A stretch of DNA of 38,023 nucleotides from JBGSUZ01 sp043770095 (GTDB lineage: Bacteria > Bacillota > Clostridia > Peptostreptococcales > Acidaminobacteraceae): positions 1-38,023 of the forward strand of contig JAYVIR010000089.1 of the NCBI GenBank assembly GCA_043770095.1, written 5' to 3'. The notes below the pieces were generated by a model. The model searched no databases, was not told the origin of the DNA, and was given only the letters and a program-made list of their open reading frames with translations. A program made the translations under genes and the position numbers. Shown piece by piece: positions 8,245 to 15,756 of this stretch (its first letter is position 1; every line of letters starts with the position of its first letter).

Positions 8245-9057
8245 TTATATCAGTTTTACATTAAAACTTAAACGCATGTCTTTGGCTTCTCCGGTAATAA
8301 GTTTGCTGTTTACAACCACAAGCAAGTCCGCTTGAAGTGGTTTTCCCGATTCATCAAGAAGCATCTTAACGCTTACCTTCTCGGGTGCGATGCTGTCAGG
8401 ATTTACATCCATGCAGCCAGATGCTTTTAACTGCTTGAGGATTTGTGTGTGACAGTTGCTTTCCGATGAACAGCAGTTGCCTTTTGGTGAGCAGCAGCTA
8501 GCTTCAGGTGCGCAACACTCGCTCTCTGGCTCACAACACTCGCCGTTTTTCGCTTCGTCACCGCAGCTTGCCATCATTTTTTTCAAGTGATTTCGTTTGT
8601 AGTTTAAATGTGCTTCCATTTGCGCTCTCATGCCTTCAGGAAGGTCCGCCATCGTCATTTCAAGCGACAGTGTTTTTTGTCCGCTCGCAAGTTCTTCGTA
8701 TTCAGTCTTGTCGAGGAGTTTAAGCATCATCATCGCTTTGCCGAGCTTGCTGTGACCTTTCATTTTACCGTGAGGGTGTTCGAATTTATGTCCATGAGCA
8801 TGAGCAATATGTCCGTGATGTCCGTGTCCGCCGCAGCAAGCGCCTTCAGCGCTTCCAGTTCTCTCAAATTTAATGGTTTCTTCTCCAAACTGAGCCTCTG
8901 CCTGTTTCGTGCATTTGCCGTCTTCGCAGATTAATTTTGCGTCCATTTTTCCTAAAATCGTCTCGCCAAATAGAATTTCTCCGTGTGCGCTTCCATTTAC
9001 TTTTTCCATTTCTTTTACGTGTTTCACGACCGTGTAGAGTGCTGATAATTTATTCAT
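8245..9057 (-). CDS. Cys/His-rich putative metal-binding protein with Cys-Cys heptads
   Basis: The 270-residue protein has no recognisable family. It has no signal peptide or membrane helix. It holds 15 cysteines and 15 histidines, mostly in two patches. Residues 74-102 read CCGG followed by alternating His/Gly (H78, 80, 81, 83, 86, 88, 90, 94, 96, 102). Residues 174-203 have Cys-Cys pairs at exact seven-residue spacing (174/175, 181/182, 188/189, 195/196, then C202-H203). The flanking segments (1-70 and 205-270) look like ordinary alpha/beta sequence and share similar strand patterns (MDAKLIC and LQADLLVVV), possibly related halves. A soft-metal or transition-metal buffering or sensing role is inferred from composition. 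A strong AGGAGG lies before the ATG. It precedes a kinase/regulator pair whose kinase also has a His-rich tail. Confidence 0.85.
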   Translation of the reverse strand: MNKLSALYTVVKHVKEMEKVNGSAHGEILFGETILGKMDAKLICEDGKCTKQAEAQFGEETIKFERTGSAEGACCGGHGHHGHIAHAHGHKFEHPHGKMKGHSKLGKAMMMLKLLDKTEYEELASGQKTLSLEMTMADLPEGMRAQMEAHLNYKRNHLKKMMASCGDEAKNGECCEPESECCAPEASCCSPKGNCCSSESNCHTQILKQLKASGCMDVNPDSIAPEKVSVKMLLDESGKPLQADLLVVVNSKLITGEAKDMRLSFNVKLI

Positions 9058-9327
9058 TTGCTAATCCTCCTAAGTAAGTTTGTAAGTTGAATGTATGATT
9101 CAACCTGCCGTTTAAACATTTGCCAAGTTTCCGATTGCCTTGACCATGACCTTAGTATAGGGCATGAATTTAAACTGCCTTTAAAGTGAGGATTAAGCGT
9201 TTATTAACTTTGATTAAGGCATTATGCCCGATTGATTTCATTTTCTAAAACTTCGATTGCCCATAGGGGTAAAATCGCAATTACATTTTATCCAACGCTA
9301 TTAAAATAGCATTATGTAACAGCGTGT

Positions 9328-9366
9328 GTTAGAACAACGTTAGAACGCGTTATAATACGTTAGCAC
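9328..9366 (+). promoter_or_regulatory. GTTAGAAC-type phased repeats around a -10 box
   Basis: GTTAGAAC occurs at 9328-9335 and 9339-9346, with a variant GTTAGCAC at 9359-9366, spaced 11 and 20 bases so all lie on one helix face. TATAAT (9351-9356) sits between the second and third copies, and AAAAGGAG then ATG (9391) follow. This looks like a regulated promoter that outlived its gene. The rest of the 333-base gap 9058-9390 shows no gene or terminator. Confidence 0.45.
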
Positions 9367-9390
9367 AATTTTTTTAAAAGGAGCTTGGTT

Positions 9391-9510
9391 ATGAAGCAGT
9401 ACATTGAATCCGAAGTGTTAGAGCAGTTGATTGAAGCTTTCGATTATTTAAAATTGAATAACAAAAAGCATGGACGATATTATGATTGGTGCTTCGCAGA
9501 CTCGAAATGA
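9391..9510 (+). pseudogene. 39-codon stub of an unidentified gene
   Basis: An ATG after AAAAGGAG opens a 39-residue frame beginning MKQYIESEVLEQL and ending at TGA just where antisense DUF4932-like sequence begins. The ribosome binding site and the promoter-like repeats upstream are intact, whereas the reading frame stops abruptly, so it is best read as the 5' end of a longer gene cut off by a rearrangement. The product is not recognised. A genuine small protein cannot be excluded. Confidence 0.4.
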
Positions 9511-9514
9511 CCGG

Positions 9515-10100
9515 CTTGCCAATATTTTTTATCGGTTTATACAAATCCTTGAGTGCATCTACTTCTTTCTGATGCGTCTCGGCTAATGGGTTCACATAAA
9601 AATGAGAGAACTCATGCAAAATCATGTATTCAAGAAATCTTTAACTATACACGGGCACATCCTTAATCACTGCGACCGGCCCGATAATCCCATAAATATC
9701 CATCTCTCCCTCAGCATTTTTCATGCTTGGTCCATATCCGCCCTCTTGATTGGTAAGTGACAAAATGAGACGGTAATTCCCATGATCCATATTAAAGAAG
9801 TCGTTAATCGTTTTTGTATAGGACTCTTTCTCCATAATTTTAACCACTTCATCAACTTCATTTTGATAAAAAGGTTATGACTATCAAAAAACTCAGCAAA
9901 ATTAGAGTGTGTTGAAAATGCATAAAGGTCGCTCATAAACCTTTCAAGCTTAGCCTTTCCACCCGCTCTGTCAATCAATTCTTCCGTGAATGGTTGTTCA
10001 CTAGAAAGTTGATCTGGCATTAAGCGATGAAGCATGGCATGAGGTGGCCCATCGTAGCGAAATCCATCATTGCTAAGTTCTCGGCTGGTCTTGACTCCTT
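9515..10100 (-). pseudogene. DUF4932-like putative metallopeptidase remnant (frameshift, nonsense, both ends lost)
   Basis: Pieces in two minus-strand frames form one broken protein. The segment from about 10096 to 9870 gives SNDGFRYDGPPHAMLHRL through STHSNFAEFFDSHNLF. A one-base shift at a short T run (about 9870) leads into NEVDEVVKIMEK and NMDHGNYRLILSL. An in-frame TAA (9641-9643) interrupts it, and the same frame resumes with MILHEFSHFYVNPLAE, which contains an HExxH zinc-binding motif typical of the DUF4932 group. Coding similarity ends near 9515. The upstream end is fused to a TraX fragment near 10100, so both termini have been replaced. The family call rests on motif recognition and is moderate; the broken state is seen directly. 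Confidence 0.7.
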
Positions 10101-10223
10101 GATGATTTTGAAAATCATCTGATGCGGGAAAAATAGATATCCCGTGTGATCAATGAGCATTGTCAGGATCGCAATGATTTTAAGCATGTCGTTGCGGTGC
10201 CTTTTGGGGAACAAATCTGGCAC
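10101..10223 (-). pseudogene. TraX-like N-terminal fragment
   Basis: About 41 codons from a GTG at 10223 give a start like TraX family membrane proteins: PKRHRNDMLKIIAILTMLIDH followed by TGYLFFPHQMIFKII. The sequence then departs from the family at about 10100, where DUF4932-like sequence starts in another frame. TraX proteins normally continue for more than 200 residues with many membrane helices, so this is only the first helix. A GGGAGG motif lies about 20 bases before the GTG, suggesting the original start was a few codons further up. Confidence 0.65.
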
Positions 10224-10333
10224 CGTTGAAATTTCCGTAAATGTGAACCTCCCTATTCATTATGATTTACTTATGCCTTTTTACATTTTATCGACAGATG
10301 GTACATCACATAAAAATGAACGTAAAAAATAAA

Positions 10334-10380
10334 ACAAGCCAATCACATTGAGAAGAGTATTCTCAGAGCAATCAGCTTGT
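10334..10380 (-). terminator. Rho-independent terminator ending the citrate/decarboxylase cluster
   Basis: In minus-strand RNA, 10380-10360 and 10354-10334 form a 21-position stem with 19 pairs (several G-U) and a 5-base loop, followed by a U-rich tract (complement of 10333-10323). On the plus strand the G-U pairs become C-A mismatches, so the terminator is directional for minus transcription. It lies 50 bases past the stop of the 53-residue gamma-like subunit gene. Confidence 0.85.
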
Positions 10381-10430
10381 CTTAAATGGCTGAAACCTTA
10401 CAGGGGAGTAAGTTAAGTCATTTGGGAAAT

Positions 10431-10592
10431 CTAGAGTGAATCTGCTTTTGCAGGGAATAGCTTAATGAGCACTTTTACAGTGACAAACAACAGGCCAAGA
10501 ACAAGGAAAATCCCTGCCATACCAAAGCCCATGATTTCAAGTGCAATTAAAAAGTCAGGTACGTTTTCGCTAAATCTATCGAAAAAATTCAT
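10431..10592 (-). CDS. OadG-like membrane subunit of the Na+-pumping decarboxylase (small)
   Basis: This 53-residue ORF starts with ATG at 10592, behind AAAGGAT. It has one hydrophobic helix (about 17-42, including GFGMAGIFLVLGLLFV) followed by a short basic tail (KVLIKLFPAK). This is the pattern of the N-terminal membrane helix of oxaloacetate or methylmalonyl-CoA decarboxylase gamma subunits, which usually continue into a cytoplasmic tail. Here the tail is missing, while a tail-like soluble protein is encoded at 14117-14365 in the main decarboxylase operon. It probably completes the OadA/OadB complex at the membrane. It is the last gene before the terminator at 10334-10380 and is separated from oadB by a decayed receptor gene. 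The assignment rests on a short sequence, so confidence is moderate. Confidence 0.68.
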   Translation of the reverse strand: MNFFDRFSENVPDFLIALEIMGFGMAGIFLVLGLLFVTVKVLIKLFPAKADSL

Positions 10593-10635
10593 TGGATTAC
10601 ATCCTTTCTGCTAATATGTTGATTTTCAATCATCG

Positions 10636-12513
10636 TTAATATTTAAAAGTTTCGAGTTGATCCGTCAAGTGCTTTAACTGCGCCATGACAAGTTCAGTTT
10701 TCTGCACAATATTTCGGCTATCCTCCGTAATCATAGAGATATCCGTAATCATAGAGATATTAGAAGCAATATCTGCAACGCCTTCTGCTGATTGTTCATT
10801 GACCGTATCAACATCGCTAATAGAATGGCTGTTGGCCATGATTGAAGCCGTGAGTGCTGCCGCTTGTTCATTAAAACTTTCAGTAATGCGACTGACATAG
10901 TCTGCATCTTTTGTGTACTGAACGCCGATTTCTACAAATCGACTGTAGTCTGTAAGGACTGTCGTATCAATAAACCCAAGCATGTCAGTGGCGCCTTTGT
11001 TCAACGAGCCTACCGAGAGGACAATTTGACTTGCAATGCTCTGGATCTGCGAAGCAGCCTCTTTGGAATTCTCAGCAAGCTTTCGAATTTCATCGGCTAC
11101 GACTGCAAAGCCTCTGCCCGCTTCACCCGCTCTTGCCGCTTCAATGGCTGCGTTGAGCGCTAGTAAATTAGTCTGTTCGGAATATCGTATTGGACAAATA
11201 ACTGATTTGAGTGACGGTTTTAGACGCTTCTATGGCCTCTGAAAGTTGCTTGTGAGTCTCGCTGTAAACAGCATCTGTTCGTGTTTTAGAAGCAACCGCA
11301 CTACTGGTGAGCTGATTGGCGCGTTTTTGAATTTCTATCGCTGCAATGTGTCCTTCATCCGAATCCTTTGACAATTGCTCGATGGCTATCGTAATGGATC
11401 GGTTGATTTCACTTACTTCATTGAGGGTTGCGCTTGTCTCTTCCAGTGACGCCGAATGCACTGCTCAGATCTCCAATTTCGTCTTTGGAAGAAATGACTT
11501 GTGGCTCATGTGTCAAATCACCTGCAGAAATGATTTTTGCCGACTGACTTAACGCTTTGATTGGTTTAACGAGCCTTCTCGTATAGTAAAGGCTAATTGC
11601 TACTGATAAGAGCAGCATGATGATCGAGGTGATTAAGATTGAATTGCGAATCTTATGAATCGGCAACAAGAGTTCTTGCTGCTCTGCATCTATGGCTAAA
11701 TATAAGGGGTTAATCGCCACAGAGTCAATTTTGACAATTCGTATCATCTCTTTGACTTTATTGAACTCATGGGACTTGAATTCTGCATCGCTTCGATGTT
11801 CCCAGTAATACTTAAGTTCTGGCATTTCAGTAAATTCAAGTTCACTATCTGCATCCACTGTCTCTTGAAGGAACACTTGGCTTTATTGTCAATGTTCTTT
11901 GAATCAGCGATACTAACGCCTAATTCGCTGAACAGATGCGCTTTTCCGGTCTCGCCAAACTGAATGCCTTCAATCGCAAGTTGAATGTCATCGAGCAGCT
12001 TCGTTGCATAAAGCACGCCTATGACCTTGCCGCCAGCCTCTTTAATGGGCACCGCTATGACAATGGACAGTTTCCCAGTGGTATTGGATAAAAGTACATC
12101 TGAAATCGCTGGTGTACCTGTTTTCATGACGGCCTTAAAATAGTTTCGTTTGCTGATGTCGCCCTCTTTACCTTCGTAATTCCATCTTTTGCCACTTGCA
12201 TTTGCAAATGACAAATTGGCAAAATCTTTTGAGAAAGTGGGGTAAATCTTTGCCAAAGCAGGAACTGCAGTAGCAGGGTCTACGGACTGTATGCCTTCCA
12301 TTGCCGACATACCCTCTACCAATTTTATATTTTCTTTAAGGTAACTTTCGATTTTTTGCTGATTGATCCGTACTATAGTTTCAATCTCTTCATCGGTTAG
12401 ACGCTCGATGGCGTTACTGGCGATCAAATTGACAGTGATGCTCAGTGGCATTAGCGTAAATAGAATAGACCTACGGTAAGAACGCTCAACTTGCCTTGCA
12501 AACCCTTCAACAT
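10636..12513 (-). pseudogene. Methyl-accepting chemotaxis protein, decayed (several frameshifts)
   Basis: A start (ATG 12513 after AGAAGGAG) and a full domain order remain, but the frame is broken at least four times. After about 12 codons it shifts near 12470. An extracellular dCache sensor follows (12451 to about 11885, including YPTFSKDFANLSFANASGKR). It shifts again near 11875, continues through the second membrane helix and HAMP region, then changes frame near 11460 with apparent loss of part of the adaptation region. It shifts once more near 11180, just before the signalling tip EQTNLLALNAAIEAARAGEAGRG. The rest runs to TAA at 10636. A perfect 18-base tandem duplication (10725-10742, 10743-10760) adds six residues. 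The gene was a chemoreceptor, possibly for a citrate-related ligand given its place; it cannot now make an intact protein unless the lesions are sequencing errors. Confidence 0.88.
10725..10760. repeat. Perfect 18-bp tandem duplication inside the receptor pseudogene
   Basis: CCGTAATCATAGAGATAT is repeated head to tail (10725-10742 and 10743-10760), duplicating ISMITD-type residues in frame within the signalling domain. With no mismatch between copies it is probably recent replication slippage. Confidence 0.9.
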
Positions 12514-12584
12514 AAAAACTCCTTCTAATATAATTATCCGTTCACTGCTTACATTCTAATTCAGAGTTTCTATGCAGTGAGTCT

Positions 12585-13709
12585 TTATGCAAAGTATGCC
12601 AAAATTAATCCGCCAGCGATAACCGAAGCAATCTGACCTGCTACGTTTGCGCCAACTGCATACATGAGTACGAAGTTTTGTGGGTCTTCTTTTTGAGCCA
12701 TTTTCTGAATAACTCTCGCCGACATTGGGAACGCCGAGATACCAGCTGCGCCAATCATTGGATTGAATTTTTCTTTTCTGAAGAGGTTGATCAGTTTTGC
12801 AAACAAAACGCCGCCGATTGTGTCGAAGACGAACGCCACAAGACCAAATGAAATGATGAGGAGTGTGTCCATTTGTAAAAACTCATCTGCAGTCATTTTG
12901 GTTGCGATTGTAATACCGAGTAAAATGGTAACGATGTTAACAAGTTCATTTTGAGCAGCACTTGATAATCTATCAAGAACCGTACATTCTCTAAGCAAGT
13001 TTCCAAACATCAAGAAACCGATCAGTGGCAATGAAACGGGTGCAATAAGACCAGCAATAATCGTGATCACGATTGGGAACAAGATTTTTGTTGTTTTAGA
13101 AATGCTTTCCGCTTTGTAAGTCATGCGAATTTGACGCTCTGCTTTAGTCGTTACCATTTTAATGGCAAGCGGCTGGATAATCGGTACAAGCGCCATATAC
13201 GAATAGGCTGCGATGGTGACAGGCCCCAGCAAATGATATGCCAACTGGCTCGTTACGAAGATAGAAGTTGGACCATCGGCTGCGCCAATGATACCGATTG
13301 AAGCCGCTTCTCTAATGTCAAAGCCGCCGAAGAGTGTCGCTACGCAAATGGTAAAGAATATGCCAAACTGCGCCGCTGCTCCGAATAGGAGCATGAATGG
13401 ATTTTGAAGAAGTGGCCCGAAGTCAATCATGGCGCCAATTCCGATGAAGATGAGAAGTGGGAACAATTCTGTTGCTATACCGCCGTTGAAGAGGAAATCT
13501 AAAATACCTTCAACTTCAGTGCCGCCAATAGTCTGCGTTAATACGCCTGTCATTGGGAAGTTTACTAAAATGGCGCCAAAGCCCATTGGTAATAAAAGTG
13601 CTGGTTCATATTGTTTTTTAATTGCTAAATAAATGAGCAGTCCACCGACACCCCACATGAAAAATTGCTTAAAGGTGACCGATAAAATACCACTGATGAG
13701 TATATCCAT
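12585..13709 (-). CDS. oadB: Oxaloacetate decarboxylase beta subunit (Na+ pump)
   Basis: The 374-residue polytopic membrane protein is full length for the beta subunit of biotin-dependent Na+-transporting decarboxylases. Family landmarks are GAADGPTSIF around D145 (the Na+-binding aspartate region), FGNLLRECTVLDRL, and MIGAAGISAFPMSARV near the C-terminus. The subunit decarboxylates carboxybiotin and couples this to export of Na+ from the cytosol. It lies 12 bases after the biotin-carrier gene with TTAGGAGG before its ATG. Members serving oxaloacetate, methylmalonyl-CoA, malonate and glutaconyl-CoA cannot be separated by this subunit alone; the citrate lyase neighbours point to oxaloacetate. 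Confidence 0.95.
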   Translation of the reverse strand: MDILISGILSVTFKQFFMWGVGGLLIYLAIKKQYEPALLLPMGFGAILVNFPMTGVLTQTIGGTEVEGILDFLFNGGIATELFPLLIFIGIGAMIDFGPLLQNPFMLLFGAAAQFGIFFTICVATLFGGFDIREAASIGIIGAADGPTSIFVTSQLAYHLLGPVTIAAYSYMALVPIIQPLAIKMVTTKAERQIRMTYKAESISKTTKILFPIVITIIAGLIAPVSLPLIGFLMFGNLLRECTVLDRLSSAAQNELVNIVTILLGITIATKMTADEFLQMDTLLIISFGLVAFVFDTIGGVLFAKLINLFRKEKFNPMIGAAGISAFPMSARVIQKMAQKEDPQNFVLMYAVGANVAGQIASVIAGGLILAYFA

Positions 13710-13721
13710 TGTTTAAACCTC

Positions 13722-14099
13722 CTAACCGATTCTAACGAGCTCTTCGCTCACGTTGACAGCGCCGCCCTTTGTTGCAGAAACTGATAAAACTGTGCCATCT
13801 CTTGGAGATACGATTTCGTTTTCCATTTTCATGGCTTCAAGAACCACAAGCACTTGATTGCGTTTAACCACATCGCCCGCTTTTACAAGCACGTTGATGA
13901 TGGTTCCAGGCATTGGAGAAATAATGGTCTCACCACCTATAGCAGTTGGTGCAGCAGGTGCAGCTGCTGGTGCAGAAGCCGTCGGAGCCGCTTGCTGATG
14001 TGTTGGCATTGTTAATACCGTACCCACACCGCCTACTTCGCCCATTTCCACTTCATAAACTTTATCGTTCAATTTGATGACATATTTTTTCATTTTCAT
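13722..14099 (-). CDS. Biotin carboxyl carrier subunit of the decarboxylase
   Basis: The 125-residue protein has an N-terminal strand segment (1-30), a flexible Ala/Pro-rich linker (about 36-53) and a biotinyl domain (about 56-125). The biotin-accepting lysine is K91 in VLEAMKMENEIV, preceded by the PMPGTI turn. It carries the carboxyl group from the OadA active site to OadB in the membrane. In many bacteria this domain is fused to the C-terminus of OadA; here it is a separate gene, as in methylmalonyl-CoA decarboxylase and some clostridial decarboxylases, consistent with the short OadA at 14380-15756. A GGGAG motif lies before the ATG. Confidence 0.94.
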   Translation of the reverse strand: MKMKKYVIKLNDKVYEVEMGEVGGVGTVLTMPTHQQAAPTASAPAAAPAAPTAIGGETIISPMPGTIINVLVKAGDVVKRNQVLVVLEAMKMENEIVSPRDGTVLSVSATKGGAVNVSEELVRIG

Positions 14100-14116
14100 T
14101 TGTATTTCTCCCTTCG

Positions 14117-14365
14117 TTATTGAATTCTTGTAATGCGCTCGATGTGTAACTGAGCATCAGGGTGATCCTTGCCAACAATGCACGACGCAATGACAGCCAC
14201 TAAATTCTTTTCTGCTTCATCCATTGGCAATGAGACCCTTTGGTCTGAAGCTGCATTTGAGGCGTTTGAAGACATGGCACCTACGCCATTAGCACCTTCA
14301 GTTCCTGTTGCCGCTACTACTTCTTCATTTCCAAATAACCCATTAAGCCATTTCATAATTCCCAT
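14117..14365 (-). CDS. Soluble gamma-subunit-like protein (OadG cytoplasmic-tail type)
   Basis: The 82-residue protein occupies the operon position where oadG would be expected, between oadA and the biotin-carrier gene. It has no true membrane helix, only a short amphipathic N-terminus (MGIMKWLNGLFG), then a Gly/Ala/Ser-rich stretch (about 17-42) and a C-terminal segment DEAEKNLVAVIASCIVG...IERITRI. That segment resembles the cytoplasmic tails of gamma and delta subunits, which help assemble the complex. The helix-bearing half appears to be the separate protein at 10431-10592. AAAGGTGGTG precedes the ATG, and the stop of oadA is 14 bases upstream. The gene is certain by spacing and frame; the subunit role is inferred. 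Confidence 0.65.
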   Translation of the reverse strand: MGIMKWLNGLFGNEEVVAATGTEGANGVGAMSSNASNAASDQRVSLPMDEAEKNLVAVIASCIVGKDHPDAQLHIERITRIQ

Positions 14366-14379
14366 ATTTTCACCACCTT

Positions 14380-15756
14380 TTAAGCCATTGTAACGGTAAT
14401 ATATTGTACGGCATTGTCTTTCAAACGTGCTTCAAAGAAGGTTCTAGCCACTTGTGGGAACAAGCTGTAAGAAAGAACGTCTTCAATCGAAGTAGCCAAC
14501 TCTCCAATTTCTGCTTTGTATTTTTCAAATTCTGGCTCTAACAGATCTGCCGGTCTAACTGTGATCACCGTTTCGTCGCCAAGAATTTGTTTTTTAACAC
14601 TTTCATTGAGAGGTGCTGGGAATGCGCCGTAAAGTCCTTTGACATATTCTTTGATTTCTTTAGGCACCATTTTGTAGCGTTCGCCTGTCAAAATATTAAA
14701 GACGGCTTGTGTGCCGACCATTTGACTCAGCGGCGTGACAAGCGGCGGGTATCCTAAATCGGCTCTCACTCTTGGAATTTCACGAAGCACTGCTTCATAA
14801 TGATGGCTTGCACCCTGTGCTTCCAGTTGAGAAAGCAAGTTTGAAAGCATTCCGCCCGGCACTTGGTAAGTCAGCGTATTCGGCTCAACATCCATTACCT
14901 TCGGATTTAATATGCCCTCGGCTCTGTATCTGTCTCTGATGGGTTTAAAATAATCTGCAATTTCGCTTAAAATTGCCGTATTAAGCCCTGGACCTCTGCC
15001 CGTTTCATCCAACACAATGGCCATTGACTCCGTTGGCGGTTGAGATGTGCCTTCTGAAAATGGTGAAATTGCCGTGTCTATAATGTCCACGCCTGCTTCT
15101 ACGGCCTTTAAGTAGGTCATTGAAGCGATGCCACCGGTGCAGTGCGTGTGTATTTCAATTGGTACTAAAACAGCTTCTTTGAGCCCTTTGACTAACTCAT
15201 AAGCCCCATTTGGCGTCAGTATTCCAGCCATGTCTTTAATACAGATCGAATCCGCTCCCATTTCTACCATTTTTTTAGAAAGTTCAATATAGTAGTCTTT
15301 GGTGTGTACAGGACTGGTCGTGTAACTAATGGCACACTGACAATGCGCGCCTGCTTTTTTAATAGCTTTCATAGAGACTTCTAAATTTCTCAAGTCGTTC
15401 AAAGCATCGAATACACGAATGATATCTATGCCATTTTCAACCGATTTCTGGATAAAGGCTTCTACCACATCATCGGCGTAGTGCTTGTAGCCTAATAAAT
15501 TTTGACCTCTGAGGAGCATTTGAAGTTTTGTGTTTTTAACAACACTTCGAATGGCTCTGAGTCTTTCCCAAGGATCTTCGTTTAGAAAGCGGAGACAGGC
15601 ATCAAAAGTTGCGCCGCCCCAAACTTCAAGCGCGTAATACCCTGCCTGATCCATTTTTTCTAGTATGGGCAGAATTTCGTCTGTCCGAAGACGGGTCGCA
15701 ATCAATGATTGGTGTCCATCCCTTAACGCTGTTTCCATCACTTTTACTGGTTTCAA
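14380..15756 (-). CDS. oadA: Oxaloacetate decarboxylase alpha subunit, carboxyltransferase
   Basis: The 458-residue soluble enzyme has the DRE-TIM carboxyltransferase barrel: D13 in METALRDGHQS, K174 in CIKDMAGIL (site of the carbamylated lysine) and H203/H205 in EIHTHCTGG (metal ligands). A PYC_OADA-type C-terminal region follows (about 320-440). It transfers the carboxyl group of oxaloacetate to biotin, giving pyruvate. It lacks the C-terminal biotinyl domain of long OadA forms; that domain is encoded separately at 13722-14099. The start is TTG, 8 bases after AAAGGAGGG, and overlaps the citX stop (TTGA), so the decarboxylase genes are translationally coupled to the citrate lyase operon. This supports oxaloacetate as the substrate. 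Confidence 0.95.
   Translation of the reverse strand: MKPVKVMETALRDGHQSLIATRLRTDEILPILEKMDQAGYYALEVWGGATFDACLRFLNEDPWERLRAIRSVVKNTKLQMLLRGQNLLGYKHYADDVVEAFIQKSVENGIDIIRVFDALNDLRNLEVSMKAIKKAGAHCQCAISYTTSPVHTKDYYIELSKKMVEMGADSICIKDMAGILTPNGAYELVKGLKEAVLVPIEIHTHCTGGIASMTYLKAVEAGVDIIDTAISPFSEGTSQPPTESMAIVLDETGRGPGLNTAILSEIADYFKPIRDRYRAEGILNPKVMDVEPNTLTYQVPGGMLSNLLSQLEAQGASHHYEAVLREIPRVRADLGYPPLVTPLSQMVGTQAVFNILTGERYKMVPKEIKEYVKGLYGAFPAPLNESVKKQILGDETVITVRPADLLEPEFEKYKAEIGELATSIEDVLSYSLFPQVARTFFEARLKDNAVQYITVTMA

Noticed and set aside
8508..8934. Plus-strand frames opposite the Cys/His-rich gene
   Set aside because: They are antisense readings of the repetitive Cys/His codons, with no ribosome binding sites and no family resemblance.
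12545..12584. CACTGC/GCAGTG inverted repeat after oadB
   Set aside because: The loop is over 20 bases and no U-run follows, so a terminator between oadB and the receptor pseudogene is not supported.
13920..14000. Ala-codon-rich repeats in the biotin-carrier gene, considered as a DNA repeat
   Set aside because: They encode the usual Ala/Pro flexible linker of biotin carriers and are not a mobile or structural repeat.
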